Assembly: GCA_003599535.1 (NCBI GenBank)
Contig: QZKQ01000109.1
Span: 1 to 32,763 of the forward strand
Direction: 5' to 3'
DNA: 32,763 nucleotides
DNA from: Candidatus Zixiibacteriota bacterium
GTDB lineage: Bacteria; Electryoneota; B3-LCP
Shown here piece after piece: positions 15,276 through 24,704 of this stretch. Each line of letters opens with the position of its first letter. Positions within the stretch are counted from its first letter, which is position 1. The notes under the pieces are model-generated. The model was given only the letters and a program-made list of their open reading frames with translations, did no database searches and had not been told where the DNA came from. Position numbers and translations under genes: made by a program.

Positions 15276-17117
15276 GTGACACAGATTCAAGATACTCTGC
15301 GCAACCTGGCCATCATCGCCCACGTGGACCACGGCAAGACCACTCTGGTGGACGCCATGCTCCGGCAGTCCGGCATCTTCCGCGACAACCAGGTGGTGGC
15401 CGAGCGGGTCATGGACCGCCTGGACCTGGAACGGGAGAAGGGCATCACCATCATGGCCAAGAACACCGCCCTGCTGTACGGCGGAGTGACCATCAACATC
15501 GTGGACACCCCCGGCCACGCGGACTTTGGCGGCGAGGTGCAGCGCATCCTGAAGATGGTGGACGGCTGCCTCCTGCTGGTGGACGCCTCCGAAGGCCCCC
15601 TGCCCCAAACCCGCTACGTGCTCTCCAACGCCCTGGCCAACGGGCTCTCGCCCATCGTGGTCATCAACAAGATTGACCGGCCCGACGCCCGCACCGCCGA
15701 AGTGGTGGACGAGGTGCTGGAACTGTTCCTGGACCTGGACGCTTCCGAGGAGCAGTGCCACTTCCCCCTGGTGTATTGCGTGGCCCGCGAGGGCACCGCC
15801 ACCCCGGACCTGGCCGTCCCCGGTACCGACCTGCGCCCCCTGTTCGACCTGATCCTGGACAAGGTGCCGCCGCCCGCCTTCGAACCGGGGCACCCGCTGC
15901 AGTTGCAGATCACCACCCTGGATTACAGCGATTACCTGGGCCGTATCGGCATCGGGCGGGTCACCAACGGCGAGATCCGGGTGGGGCAGACCGTGCTCAT
16001 GGCCGCCACCGGCGACGACGGCGCCGCCCGCCGCGCCAAGGTCACCCAGCTCTTCGGCTTTTCCGGCCTGAAGCGCGTCCCGGTCGCTGAGGCCGGAGCC
16101 GGGCATATCGTGGCCATCGCCGGGATCGAGGGCATTCGCCTGGGCGACACCCTGACCGATCCTGAGAACCCCCGACCCCTGCCCCCGCTGAAAATAGACG
16201 AGCCCTCCCTGGAGATGGTCTTTTCCATCAACACCTCGCCTTTCTCCGGGCGCGAAGGAACCTACCTGACCACCCGGCAGTTGCGCGAGCGGCTGTTCAA
16301 GGAAGTGCAGGGCAACCCCTCCATCATGGTCGAAGAGACCGATTCCTTCGACGCCTTCAAGGTGGTCGGCCGGGGGGAGCTGCAACTGGCCATCCTGATT
16401 GAGACCATGCGCCGGGAAGGGTACGAATTATCCGTGGGCAAGCCCACCGTGCGCACCCGCCGCGAAAGCGGGCAGATCCTGGAGCCGTTCGAATACCTGG
16501 TCATTGACGGTCCCGAGGCGTACATCGGCGCGGTGACCCAGGCGGTGGGGATGCGCAAGGGGCGGCTGACCAAGATGGTCAACCACTCTTCCGGATGGAT
16601 CCGCCTGGAAGCGGAAATCCCCCTGCGCGGCTTGATCGGCCTGCGTTCCCTGCTGATGGTGGAAACCCGCGGCACGGCCATTCTGAACCACCTGTTTCTG
16701 GGGTGGCGCCCCTGGCTGGGCGAATTCGGCGCCCCGGCCAACGGTTCCCTGGTGGCCGACCGCACCGGCCGGGCCACCGCCTACGCCATCGAAAACCTGC
16801 AGGAACGCGGCCAGATGTTTGTCGCCCCCGGTGATGACGTCTATGCCGGCATGGTGGTGGGCGAGAATTCCCGCCCCGAAGACATCTGGGTCAACGCCAC
16901 CAAGGAGAAGAAGCTGACCAACATGCGCGCCTCCAATTCCGAAGAAGGCTATCATCTGCACCCTCCCCGCATTCTGTCACTGGAACAGGCCCTGGAATTC
17001 ATCGCCGCGGACGAGCTGGTGGAAGTGACTCCCGAATCCCTCCGCCTGCGCAAGCGCCACCTGAATCCCGACCTGGCCAAACAGGCCAAACGGAACGCCG
17101 GCGCCGGTCTCCCCTGA
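15276..17117 (+). CDS. typA: Ribosome-associated GTPase TypA/BipA
   Basis: 613 residues, the usual length. The GTG start at 15276 has GGAG 8 nt upstream and gives the standard N-terminus. GTPase motifs: G1 AHVDHGKT (15-22), the switch I RGITI-like EREKGITI, G3 DTPGH (77-81), G4 NKID (131-134). Domain II (about 205-290), the EF-G-like domains III/V (about 300-480) and the BipA-specific C-terminal domain with RGLIGLRS and [20 protein letters not shown] follow. The family binds the 70S ribosome, promotes 50S assembly and is needed under cold or other stress. Transcribed alone, with a leader hairpin before it and a hairpin terminator after it. Confidence 0.97.
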   Translation: MTQIQDTLRNLAIIAHVDHGKTTLVDAMLRQSGIFRDNQVVAERVMDRLDLEREKGITIMAKNTALLYGGVTINIVDTPGHADFGGEVQRILKMVDGCLLLVDASEGPLPQTRYVLSNALANGLSPIVVINKIDRPDARTAEVVDEVLELFLDLDASEEQCHFPLVYCVAREGTATPDLAVPGTDLRPLFDLILDKVPPPAFEPGHPLQLQITTLDYSDYLGRIGIGRVTNGEIRVGQTVLMAATGDDGAARRAKVTQLFGFSGLKRVPVAEAGAGHIVAIAGIEGIRLGDTLTDPENPRPLPPLKIDEPSLEMVFSINTSPFSGREGTYLTTRQLRERLFKEVQGNPSIMVEETDSFDAFKVVGRGELQLAILIETMRREGYELSVGKPTVRTRRESGQILEPFEYLVIDGPEAYIGAVTQAVGMRKGRLTKMVNHSSGWIRLEAEIPLRGLIGLRSLLMVETRGTAILNHLFLGWRPWLGEFGAPANGSLVADRTGRATAYAIENLQERGQMFVAPGDDVYAGMVVGENSRPEDIWVNATKEKKLTNMRASNSEEGYHLHPPRILSLEQALEFIAADELVEVTPESLRLRKRHLNPDLAKQAKRNAGAGLP

Positions 17118-17131
17118 TCCCGCTTTCAGGC

Positions 17132-17170
17132 CCGGGGGGAACATCTGGCTTCCCCCCGGATATAATCTTT
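17132..17170 (+). terminator. Probable terminator of typA
   Basis: A 10-bp stem CCGGGGGGAA (17132-17141) with TTCCCCCCGG (17150-17159) and an 8-nt loop, followed by ATATAATCTTT, starting 14 bp after the stop codon. The tail is A+T rich but not a pure U-tract. Confidence 0.6.
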
Positions 17171-17209
17171 ACAGAACAAAGACTTAAGCATTGGGCTTTC
17201 CCGCGATCG

Positions 17210-17332
17210 GGAGGGCCATACCTCGTCGTGACCCTCCCCAGGTGTAGTCCTTTACCCTTTGGGCCACGCTCCATCAGCGGACGGATGGCCCTCCGAAACT
17301 GCGACTCAATCCGGGCAAATGCCGGCCTTCTC
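17210..17332. repeat. Dispersed repeat R2, copy 2
   Basis: GGAGGGCCAT at 17210-17219 pairs with ATGGCCCTCC at 17285-17294. The segment from 17284 to 17332 aligns with copy 1 at 14058-14108. The middle contains an extra GGGCCACGCT motif, possibly a nested half copy. Confidence 0.65.
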
Positions 17333-17454
17333 GCAGAATACCGCTTCCCGGCCCTGATCACTTCCCTCTGCAAGGCGTTTACGGATTGAAGGAAAGGCAA
17401 TTATTCTCTTGCTTTCATGGTAAATTACCTCTAACTTGAAGTTATTCTGCGGTA

Positions 17455-17481
17455 TTGTGCAATTTTGCCGTAAAGTATAAA
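17455..17481 (+). promoter_or_regulatory. Possible promoter upstream of the CheB-CheR pair
   Basis: TTGTGC (17455-17460), a short 15-bp spacer and TATAAA (17476-17481) within the most A+T-rich part of the spacer, about 100 bp before the CheB start. A small AGTAT/ATACT palindrome overlaps the -10 box. Confidence 0.25.
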
Positions 17482-17578
17482 AAATACTGCACTTGGCTCA
17501 CGCACCGACGCCCTGCTGATTCATAATTCCCATTGCCGGCACCATCCATCTTCCACTGTATATTCATGAGGTGAACTA

Positions 17579-18202
17579 TTGCCTCCGCCTGAAGAAGTCT
17601 CTCTCCCCCCGCGCTTTCCCCGTGCGTCCTGTGACGTTGTCGCTCTGGCCGCTTCCGCCGGTGGATTTGCCGCGCTAAGCCACGTCCTGGCCGGTCTTCC
17701 CGCCGCCTTCCCGGCCGCCTTGGTGGTGGTTCAGCACCTCGACCCCCGGCACCGCAGCCTTATGCCCGAGCTCCTGGCCCGGCGCACCTCCCTGACTGTC
17801 ACGCAAGCCAAGCAGGGGGACGCCCTGCAGCCCAGCCACGTTCACATCGCCCCCCCCAATTTCCATCTCCTGGTCAACTCCGACGGCACTCTGGGCCTGA
17901 CCCAGACCGAGCTGGTGCACTTCGTGCGCCCTTCCGCCGACCTGCTGTTCGAATCCGTGGCCGCCAGCTATCGCGACCGCGCCATCGCCGTGGTCCTGAC
18001 CGGTACCGGCAGCGATGGCAGCATGGGGGTCCAGGCCATCCACAAAATGGGCGGAACCGTCATCGCCCAGGATGAAGAATCCAGTGAATTCTTCGGCATG
18101 CCCGGCGCCGCGATTAATACACACTGTGTGGATCTGATTCTGCCCCTGGAAGAGATCCCCCACACCCTGATAAACCTGGTAGGCAAAGGAACCGCACCAT
18201 GA
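17579..18202 (+). CDS. cheB: Stand-alone CheB-type methylesterase domain
   Basis: 207 residues. The start is a TTG at 17579; it is chosen because GAGGTG sits at the right distance upstream and no ATG or GTG in frame precedes the conserved core. The protein is a CheB catalytic domain only: Ser26 (AASAGG), His53 (VVQHLDPRH) and Asp146 (TGTGSDGS) form the expected triad. The N-terminal receiver domain of chemotaxis CheB is missing. Family reaction: removal of methyl esters or amides from glutamate side chains of receptors. Its last codons overlap the next gene (ATGA), so it is coupled to CheR. No chemoreceptor lies nearby, so the target is unknown; CheB domains fused to CheR-PAS kinases may act outside chemotaxis. 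Confidence 0.9.
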   Translation: MPPPEEVSLPPRFPRASCDVVALAASAGGFAALSHVLAGLPAAFPAALVVVQHLDPRHRSLMPELLARRTSLTVTQAKQGDALQPSHVHIAPPNFHLLVNSDGTLGLTQTELVHFVRPSADLLFESVAASYRDRAIAVVLTGTGSDGSMGVQAIHKMGGTVIAQDEESSEFFGMPGAAINTHCVDLILPLEEIPHTLINLVGKGTAP

Positions 18203-20061
18203 GAGGATCGGAACACGATCACCAGTTTGAAGCTCTGCTCAATTTTATGAAGCATGACCGCGGCTTCGACTTCACCGGCTACAAACGTTCCAGCCTGATG
18301 CGCCGGATGAATAAGCGCATGGTCGAAATCGGCTTGCAGGACTACACCGATTACAGGGATTATCTGGAAGTCCACCCCGATGAATTCGTCCATCTCTTCA
18401 ATACGATTCTAATCAATGTGACCTCCTTCTTCCGCGACCCGGAGGCTTGGGAGTATCTGCGGCAGGAGGTCATCCCCAAAGTGGTGGAAGCCGCGGTAGG
18501 GTACGAAAATATCCGGGTATGGAGTGTGGGCTGCTCTTCCGGCCAGGAAGCCTACTCCCTGGCCATCGCGCTCGCCGAATACATGGGTTCGGAGGCCTAC
18601 AGGCGGCGAGTGAAGATCTACGCCACCGACGTGGATGAGGAGGCCCTGCGCCAGGCTCGCCAGGCCACCTATTCCCTCCGGGAAATGGAAGGCTTGCCCG
18701 AAGATCTGCGCGACAAATATTTCGAGCAATCCGGCAGCACCCTCACTTTCCGCCAGGATCTGCGCCGGGCCATCATCTTTGGCAATAATGATGTTCTCCA
18801 GCACGCCCCCATCTCGCGCCTGGACCTGCTGGTCTGCCGCAACACCCTGATGTACTTCAACGCCGAAGCCCAGAGCCGCATCCTGACCCGCTTCCATTTC
18901 GCTCTCAAGGATACCGGCTATCTCTTCCTGGGCCGGGCGGAAATGCTGCTGACTCATGCCAACCTGTTTTCCCCCGCCAACCTGAAACATCGGATCTTTT
19001 CCAAGGTACCCCATGTGGATATGCGGGACCGCTCTCTGGTTCTGGATCGCGTCGCCAGCCAGAATGAAGGCCATGGCGAAGGGCAGTACGCCATTCTGAA
19101 AAACCGCTTTTTTGATGCTGCCATTGATCCCGCGATAGCGGTGGACGCCCAGGGGCACTTGGCTTTGGCCAATGAGCAGGCGCGGCTCAAGTTCAAATTA
19201 GAGCCACGGGATCTGGGACGGCCATTCCAGGATCTGGAACTGTCTTATCATCCGGTAGAACTCCGCTCCCTCCTCCAGCGCGCCTATACCGAACGCCATA
19301 CCATCCTGGTCCAAGAGCAGGCCTGGGTCAAACCCTCCGGTGAAACCCGTTTCCTGGACATCCGCGTCCTCCCCTTGCTGGAGACTTCGGGCAGCGCCCT
19401 TGGCGCCGTCATCACCCTCCGCGATGTCACCGACTGTTACCATCTTCAGCATGATTTGAATCGCGAACGGCACGAGCGGGAGACCGTTCAGGAGGAACTT
19501 CAGTCCGCCATCGAAGAGCTGGAAACCGCCAACGAAGAGATGCAGTCCACCGTCGAGGAGCTGCAGACCACCAATGAAGAGCTGCAGGCTACCAATGAGG
19601 AGATGGACACGGTCAACGAGGAACTGCAATCCACCAACGAGGCGGAGCGGATCGCCAATGATGAATTGCGTGCCCGCACTCATGAACTGCTGGCCTTGAA
19701 CAACTTTCTGCAATCCATCCTGGACAGCGTCAACGTAGCCCTGGTGGTGGTGGACAAGGATTTGGTCATTCTGGATTGGAACGTAAAGGCCGCTGACCTG
19801 TGGGGACTGCGGGCGGAGGAGGCGGTAGGGAAATCTCTCCTGGCGTTGGACATCGGCTTGCCGGTGGATCAACTTCAGGAGCCGGTGCAGAAATATTTTA
19901 AAGGCGAGGACGGGAATCCAGATGTTACCTTGGACGCCGTCAACCGCCGCGGCCGGAGCATCCGGGTGGCGGTCACTTGCACCATGCGCCTGGGACCGGA
20001 AGGCGAGCGCCAGGGGGCGGTACTCATGATTGAGGAGTTGGGAAAAAGTGCCAGTAACTGA
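18199..20061 (+). CDS. cheR: CheR-type methyltransferase fused to PAS, signalling coiled coil and PAS
   Basis: 620 residues. CheR N-terminal helices are at about 8-65 and the SAM-dependent methyltransferase domain at about 70-270, with VWSVGCSSGQEAYSLA (107-122, SAM binding), NVTSFFRD (73-80) and CRNTLMYF (213-220). A divergent PAS domain (about 300-412) leads into a coiled coil. Residues 432-480 are seven uninterrupted heptads of the type EELxxxN, as in the CheB-CheR-PAS fusion family. A second PAS domain (about 503-612) ends the protein. No kinase domain is present, although fused relatives usually continue into HisKA_2 and HATPase domains; here the kinase begins as a separate gene 66 bp later. 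It should methylate glutamates and relay signals sensed by PAS domains in the cytoplasm. Target unknown. Confidence 0.9.
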   Translation: MRGSEHDHQFEALLNFMKHDRGFDFTGYKRSSLMRRMNKRMVEIGLQDYTDYRDYLEVHPDEFVHLFNTILINVTSFFRDPEAWEYLRQEVIPKVVEAAVGYENIRVWSVGCSSGQEAYSLAIALAEYMGSEAYRRRVKIYATDVDEEALRQARQATYSLREMEGLPEDLRDKYFEQSGSTLTFRQDLRRAIIFGNNDVLQHAPISRLDLLVCRNTLMYFNAEAQSRILTRFHFALKDTGYLFLGRAEMLLTHANLFSPANLKHRIFSKVPHVDMRDRSLVLDRVASQNEGHGEGQYAILKNRFFDAAIDPAIAVDAQGHLALANEQARLKFKLEPRDLGRPFQDLELSYHPVELRSLLQRAYTERHTILVQEQAWVKPSGETRFLDIRVLPLLETSGSALGAVITLRDVTDCYHLQHDLNRERHERETVQEELQSAIEELETANEEMQSTVEELQTTNEELQATNEEMDTVNEELQSTNEAERIANDELRARTHELLALNNFLQSILDSVNVALVVVDKDLVILDWNVKAADLWGLRAEEAVGKSLLALDIGLPVDQLQEPVQKYFKGEDGNPDVTLDAVNRRGRSIRVAVTCTMRLGPEGERQGAVLMIEELGKSASN

Positions 20062-20127
20062 TAGTGTGCCACAGCGCGTTTGGATCAATGGGCGCATTTA
20101 CATCCTGTGGCTCAATATTGTTAACCC

Positions 20128-21744
20128 ATGAAAACAACGATGAAAACTATTGAGTTAGACCGCAAAATCGCTCAGCTTCATGAGTGGCTGGATCGGGCGG
20201 AGCAACGAGCCCGCACTCTTTCCCTGCCTGGCGAACCGGTGGGGAAAGAACTGATTGAGGAATTGCGCAACGCCCTGGAAGAGTTGCACGTGGCCCAGGA
20301 AGAGCTGCACACTCAGAATGAAGAGATATCGGCCTCACGGTCAATGCTGGATCAGGAGCGAATCCGATATATGGAGCTGTTCGAAAACGCTCCTGATGGC
20401 ATGCTGATTACTGATCTTGCCGGAAAAATCAAGGAAACGAACACGGCGGCCCTCCAGTTAATGGGAACGAGTGCCCCCCTCCAGACAGGCAAGCCGTTGG
20501 CCGTCTTCGTCAAACAATCCGACCGGCGCACCTTCCGCTCCCGGCTCAACGATTTGCAGAAATCCTCCCAGAAAGCCACTCTGGAGTGGGAGATGGACCT
20601 GCAGCGCCGGGATGGGACGGTGCGAAATGTCCTGGCCAAGGTGCGGGTTCTCCACGACGAGATAGACCGCCCCAGCGGCTTGCACTGGCTCTTGCGCAAT
20701 ATTACGCTGCAGCGGCAGTCCGAGCTCCAGATACGTTTCCAGGCCAGCCTGTTGGACGCGGTGGATCAGGGAGTCATCGTTGTAGATCCCGGCGGGAAGG
20801 TACTCTACTCCAACCGGGCGATCGAAGAGATTTACGGCTGGTCCCGCGAAGAGGTCCTGGGACATGATATCGCGGAAATTGGTTTTCCCCCGGCCCTGCG
20901 CTCGCAAGTCCACCTCGTCCTGAGCCGGATAGCGCAAGGTGAACATTGGCAGGAAGAATTCGATGCCGTCCGCCGTGATGGTTCCACCTTCCCGGTGCTC
21001 GCCACAGCCATCCCCTTGCCGAAAGTCGGCGATTCAGCCGCAGCGATCATCGGCATCAGCACCGACGTCAGCGTCTTGAAGCGAACGGAACTCGAGCTCC
21101 AGAAAGCCAACCGGATCAAGGAGAACCTCCTGGATGAGCTGCGTCACCGGGTCCGGAACAACCTGCAGACCATCTACGCCCTGCTGGCGTTGCAATCCTC
21201 CGCCGTGGAAAGTTTGGAGATGGCCGTCCTGCTGAAGGAGAGCCAAAAGCGAGTCAGAACCATCGCCCAGATCCAAGACCAGATCTTTCAGTCCCAGGAT
21301 CCCAGCCTGATCAACCTGGGTGAGTTCCTCCACCGGCTGGCCGCGCGCCTGTTCAAGACCTATCACGCCGATCCGCAGAAGATCGCCCTGACCGTGGATT
21401 CGCCGGAAATCGTCCTTCCCCTGAATACCGCGCTGCCCTGCATCCTGGTGATGGGCGAGCTGGTCAGCAATGCCGTGCGCCATGCCTTCCCCGGCGAGCG
21501 TCGAGGAAAAATCCGCATCGGGGCTCAGGCGATGGCTTCGGGCGAAGTTCGGATCTGGGTGGTCGACGATGGTGTGGGGCTGCCGCCGGACCTGAAACCT
21601 CACCTCTCGGCCGCTTTGGGACTGCGCCTGGTTTCCAGCCTGGCGAAGCAACTGGGCGCCGGCCTGGAATTCGCCGGCCCTCCGGGGACCGCGGTCACTC
21701 TGGTCATCCCTCCCGATCGGGGGAAGGGCGACCTGAAGCCGTAA
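20128..21744 (+). CDS. Soluble HisKA_2 histidine kinase with two PAS domains
   Basis: 538 residues. An N-terminal helical region (about 8-75, with EELHVAQEELHTQNEEI) precedes PAS1 (about 78-195, ELFENAPDGMLITDLAG) and PAS2 (about 203-318). The transmitter starts with DELRHRVRNNLQTIYALL, phospho-accepting His340; this is the HisKA_2 type. The HATPase has an N box with Asn448 (GELVSNAVRHAF) and DDGVGLP (480-486). No transmembrane segment or receiver domain is seen, so it senses a cytoplasmic signal and must phosphorylate a separate regulator. It follows the CheR-PAS gene by 66 bp and is the most divergent transmitter of the five kinases. No Shine-Dalgarno sequence is apparent before the ATG; a second ATG is at 20140. 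Confidence 0.92.
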   Translation: MKTTMKTIELDRKIAQLHEWLDRAEQRARTLSLPGEPVGKELIEELRNALEELHVAQEELHTQNEEISASRSMLDQERIRYMELFENAPDGMLITDLAGKIKETNTAALQLMGTSAPLQTGKPLAVFVKQSDRRTFRSRLNDLQKSSQKATLEWEMDLQRRDGTVRNVLAKVRVLHDEIDRPSGLHWLLRNITLQRQSELQIRFQASLLDAVDQGVIVVDPGGKVLYSNRAIEEIYGWSREEVLGHDIAEIGFPPALRSQVHLVLSRIAQGEHWQEEFDAVRRDGSTFPVLATAIPLPKVGDSAAAIIGISTDVSVLKRTELELQKANRIKENLLDELRHRVRNNLQTIYALLALQSSAVESLEMAVLLKESQKRVRTIAQIQDQIFQSQDPSLINLGEFLHRLAARLFKTYHADPQKIALTVDSPEIVLPLNTALPCILVMGELVSNAVRHAFPGERRGKIRIGAQAMASGEVRIWVVDDGVGLPPDLKPHLSAALGLRLVSSLAKQLGAGLEFAGPPGTAVTLVIPPDRGKGDLKP

Positions 21745-21774
21745 TCTCTTCATTTGGTCAAAGCAATATTAATT

Positions 21775-21801
21775 CCGCCGCCGACTGCGAGGCAGCGGCG
21801 G
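21775..21801 (+). other. G+C-only hairpin between two kinase genes
   Basis: A 7-bp stem CCGCCGC (21775-21781) with GCGGCGG (21795-21801) and a 13-nt loop, in the 78-bp spacer. No T-tract follows, so it may be an attenuator, an mRNA-stability element or nothing. Confidence 0.3.
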
Positions 21802-21822
21802 CCCAGATGCATTTATAGTCCC

Positions 21823-24612
21823 ATGTTATCATCTGACTCAATTTCCACCGTCCGCGATCTCCAGAGAAAGCTGGCCCAACTGGCTGGCGATCTGGCCGAC
21901 GGAACTCCCCAGTCGCCCGAACAGCAATCCACCCTCCGGGCGCGCCTCCACGAACTACTGCAAGAGCTGGAGGCTTCCTCCCCTGATTTACACCGACACG
22001 ACGGAGAGTTGGCCGCGGCCCGCGCCGCCCTGGAAGAGGAGCGCCGCCGCTACCTGGAGTTGTTCGAGTTCGCCCCCGCGGGGTACCTGGTCACCGATGC
22101 CGAAGGGGCCATCCAGGAAGCCAACCGCCGTTTGGGCGCCCTGTTCAACCTGCCCCCCAGTCAGTTGACCGGGCGCGATCTGGCCGACTTCGTCTGCGCC
22201 GGTGACCGGCAGCGCTTTCAGGAGCGTGTGCAGGGGTTGGCGCAGGGCCGGGAAACCCAGGTCCGTGACTGGGATCTCAGCCTGTGTGGCCACGGCGGGC
22301 GCGTGTTCTTTGGCATGATCAGCGTGGAGCGGATCAACGGCGCCGACGGCCACCCCTCGGGGCTGCGCTGGGTGGTGCAGGACGTGACCGGGCGCAAGCG
22401 CATGGAAGAGGCTCTGCGCTCCGGCGAGGAACGCCTGCGCCTGACCGCCGACGCCGCTGAGCTGGGCGTGTGGCACTGGGATCTGCGGGCGGATAAGGTC
22501 ATGGCCGATGCCCGCGTCAAGCGCCTCCTGGGCCTGGCCCCGGAAACCACCGTCACGGTGGACCTGCTGCGCGGCATTCTGCCGCCCGGCGACTTGGAAA
22601 AATCTGAAAGAGCCGTCCGCCGGGCGCTGATCGAGGGGAAGGACTTTATTGCCGATTTCCGGCTGGTCTGGCCTGACGGCACTCCGCACTGGGTGCAGGC
22701 GCGCGGCCGCGCCATCCAAAATCGGGAGGGTCAGCCCATCTTCCTGACCGGAGTGCTGCTGTGCATCACCGCCCGCAAACAGGCCGAAGAGGAGCGCGAA
22801 CGGCTCCTGAGCGAAATTGCCCGGCAGCGGGAGTTCCTGGAGAAACTGGTGTCCACCGCACCCGTCGGCATCGTCGTGGTCGGCGGCCCGGAGCATCGCT
22901 ACGAGATGGTCAACGCGGCCTACCAGGCCATCCTGGGTGTGCCGGATGAAGCCATGACCGGGCGCACCATCGCCGAGGTATTCCCCGCCGAGGCGGCCCG
23001 CGCCGCCCTGGATCTGGTCGAAATGGTGCATCAGACCGGCGCCGCATTCAGCGCGCGGGAATATGAAGTGAATATGGGCCCGGGGCGCGAGCGCACCTGG
23101 TGGGACGTGGATGGGATTCCCTTCAAGGACGCCAACGGCGACATCCTCAGCGTGCTCCTGCTGACCCGCGACGCCACCGAGAGCGTCCTGGCCCGCCGCC
23201 AGGTGGAAGAGCTGATGGGCCACATCGAGCGGGAGCGGCGCTTCTTCCAGCGCATTCTCGACGCCATCCCCGTGGCCGTCACCTACCTGGACCGCGATTT
23301 GATCTACCGCCATTGCAACGCCGCCGCCGCCCGGGATCTGGAGAAACCGCTGGAGCAGATCATCGGATGCCGCCTGGACGAGGTGACGGCGGAAAATTCC
23401 GCCATCGTGAAGGCGGTCCAGTCCGTGCTGCAGACCGGAAAGCCCTATCCCTTCCCCATGATCACCTTCTGTTCCCCCCACAATCCCCGGGAAGAACACC
23501 ATTACCTCATCTCCTACCTGCCGGACTACGACGATTCGGGCCGGGTGGTGGGCGTCTTCGCCGAAGGCCAGGACGTCACGGGGATGGTCCGCGCCGAAGA
23601 GCAGTTGCGGGAATCCAACGAACGGCTCCAGGCGGTGCTGTCCAGCATTACTGAGGCGTACTTCGCCCTGGATGCGGAGTGGCGCTTCGTGGAGATCAAC
23701 CCCGTGGCGGAACAGGAAATATTCCATCGCCTGGCCGGGGAGCTGATCGGCAAGGTATACTGGGAAGAGTTCCCCCAGATCGTGGATTCGGAATTCCAGT
23801 GCCGGTATATCGGGGCCGTGCAGGAAAACCAGCCGGTGCACTTCGAAGCGAAATCCCGGCTGACCACCGGAAAGTGGTTCGAAATCCATGCCTATCCAAG
23901 GGGCGGCCGCCTGGAGGTCTACGCCCGCGACATCACCGACCGCAAGCGGGCCGAAGAGCTGACCCGGGCGGCCCTGTTGGAAAAGGAAACCCTGCTGAAG
24001 GAGATCCACCATCGCATCAAGAACAACCTGCAGATCGTCTACGCCCTGCTGAACCTGCAATCCCGCAACCTCAAGCCGGAAAACGTGCAGCAGGCCCTGA
24101 AGGACAGCCAGAACCGGGTTAAGTCCATCGCCCTGATTCACGAGAAGCTGTACCGTTCCGAGGATCTGAGCCACATCAACTTTGCCGATTACATCCAGGT
24201 GCTGACCACCAACCTGATGCGCTCCTTCGGCGCGGAGACGCGGGGAGTCGCCCTCGATCTGGAAGCCGACCCGGTCTTCCTGAACGTGGATACGGCCCTG
24301 CCCTGCAGCCTGCTGCTGAACGAACTGCTGACCAATTGCCTGCGCCACGCCTTCCCCGGTGAGCGGCCGGGCCGCATCCAGGTCAAATTCCATCGCGTGG
24401 AGCCGGAAAAGCTGACTTTATCGGTGCGCGATGACGGCGTGGGTCTCCCCCCGGACCTGGACTACCGCCGCACCGAATCCCTGGGCCTGCAACTGGTCAA
24501 CACCCTGGCCCAGCAGTTGGGCGGGACCCTGGAAGTGAGCAGTGACGGCGGGACTGAAGTGCGCCTGGCCTTCCCCCCTTCGCGCCAGACCAAGGGACAC
24601 CAGAACCGCTGA
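21823..24612 (+). CDS. Soluble HisKA_2 histidine kinase with five PAS domains
   Basis: 929 residues from ATG 21823. The frame is open to a TTG at 21754, but the extra residues are basic and unlike the other kinases, while the chosen start gives the shared helical N-terminus. The conserved helical module (about 10-75) leads into PAS1 ([15 protein letters not shown], 78-190). PAS2 (about 203-320), PAS3 (about 338-455), PAS4 (about 473-588) and PAS5 (about 600-708) follow. The transmitter has [18 protein letters not shown] with His730 as predicted phospho-acceptor, the N box [13 protein letters not shown] and DDGVGLP (870-876). PAS3 has a [11 protein letters not shown] segment typical of PAS_8-like sensors. 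No membrane segment and no receiver domain. Third gene of a signalling array of like-oriented genes. Confidence 0.93.
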   Translation: MLSSDSISTVRDLQRKLAQLAGDLADGTPQSPEQQSTLRARLHELLQELEASSPDLHRHDGELAAARAALEEERRRYLELFEFAPAGYLVTDAEGAIQEANRRLGALFNLPPSQLTGRDLADFVCAGDRQRFQERVQGLAQGRETQVRDWDLSLCGHGGRVFFGMISVERINGADGHPSGLRWVVQDVTGRKRMEEALRSGEERLRLTADAAELGVWHWDLRADKVMADARVKRLLGLAPETTVTVDLLRGILPPGDLEKSERAVRRALIEGKDFIADFRLVWPDGTPHWVQARGRAIQNREGQPIFLTGVLLCITARKQAEEERERLLSEIARQREFLEKLVSTAPVGIVVVGGPEHRYEMVNAAYQAILGVPDEAMTGRTIAEVFPAEAARAALDLVEMVHQTGAAFSAREYEVNMGPGRERTWWDVDGIPFKDANGDILSVLLLTRDATESVLARRQVEELMGHIERERRFFQRILDAIPVAVTYLDRDLIYRHCNAAAARDLEKPLEQIIGCRLDEVTAENSAIVKAVQSVLQTGKPYPFPMITFCSPHNPREEHHYLISYLPDYDDSGRVVGVFAEGQDVTGMVRAEEQLRESNERLQAVLSSITEAYFALDAEWRFVEINPVAEQEIFHRLAGELIGKVYWEEFPQIVDSEFQCRYIGAVQENQPVHFEAKSRLTTGKWFEIHAYPRGGRLEVYARDITDRKRAEELTRAALLEKETLLKEIHHRIKNNLQIVYALLNLQSRNLKPENVQQALKDSQNRVKSIALIHEKLYRSEDLSHINFADYIQVLTTNLMRSFGAETRGVALDLEADPVFLNVDTALPCSLLLNELLTNCLRHAFPGERPGRIQVKFHRVEPEKLTLSVRDDGVGLPPDLDYRRTESLGLQLVNTLAQQLGGTLEVSSDGGTEVRLAFPPSRQTKGHQNR

Positions 24613-24704
24613 TCCCGGTCGCCGGCCGGCGAGGAAGATTCGTTCATTCGCAATGGTGAAAAAGATAGCACCACGAAGAAACCTGAAATAAGTCCATATC
24701 AGCC

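Larger units (their letters stand above)
17118..17578. other. Spacer between typA and the signalling cluster
   Basis: 460 bp with no gene. It holds the typA terminator, an R2 repeat copy and an A+T-rich region from about 17400 to 17490, where the promoter for the CheB-CheR genes should lie. Confidence 0.6.

Noticed and set aside
17579..20061. A classical chemotaxis operon
   Set aside because: Only CheB and CheR domains are present. CheB lacks its receiver, CheR carries PAS domains, and no CheA, CheW, CheY or chemoreceptor is encoded in the window.
21988..24393. An 801-residue open frame antisense to the five-PAS kinase, and similarly long antisense frames at 24699-26918 and 29199-31382
   Set aside because: Antisense frames stay open in G+C-rich genes with strong third-position bias. 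Their translations are low-complexity, rich in Gly, Gln, Val and His, and resemble no family, while the sense frames carry complete kinase motifs.
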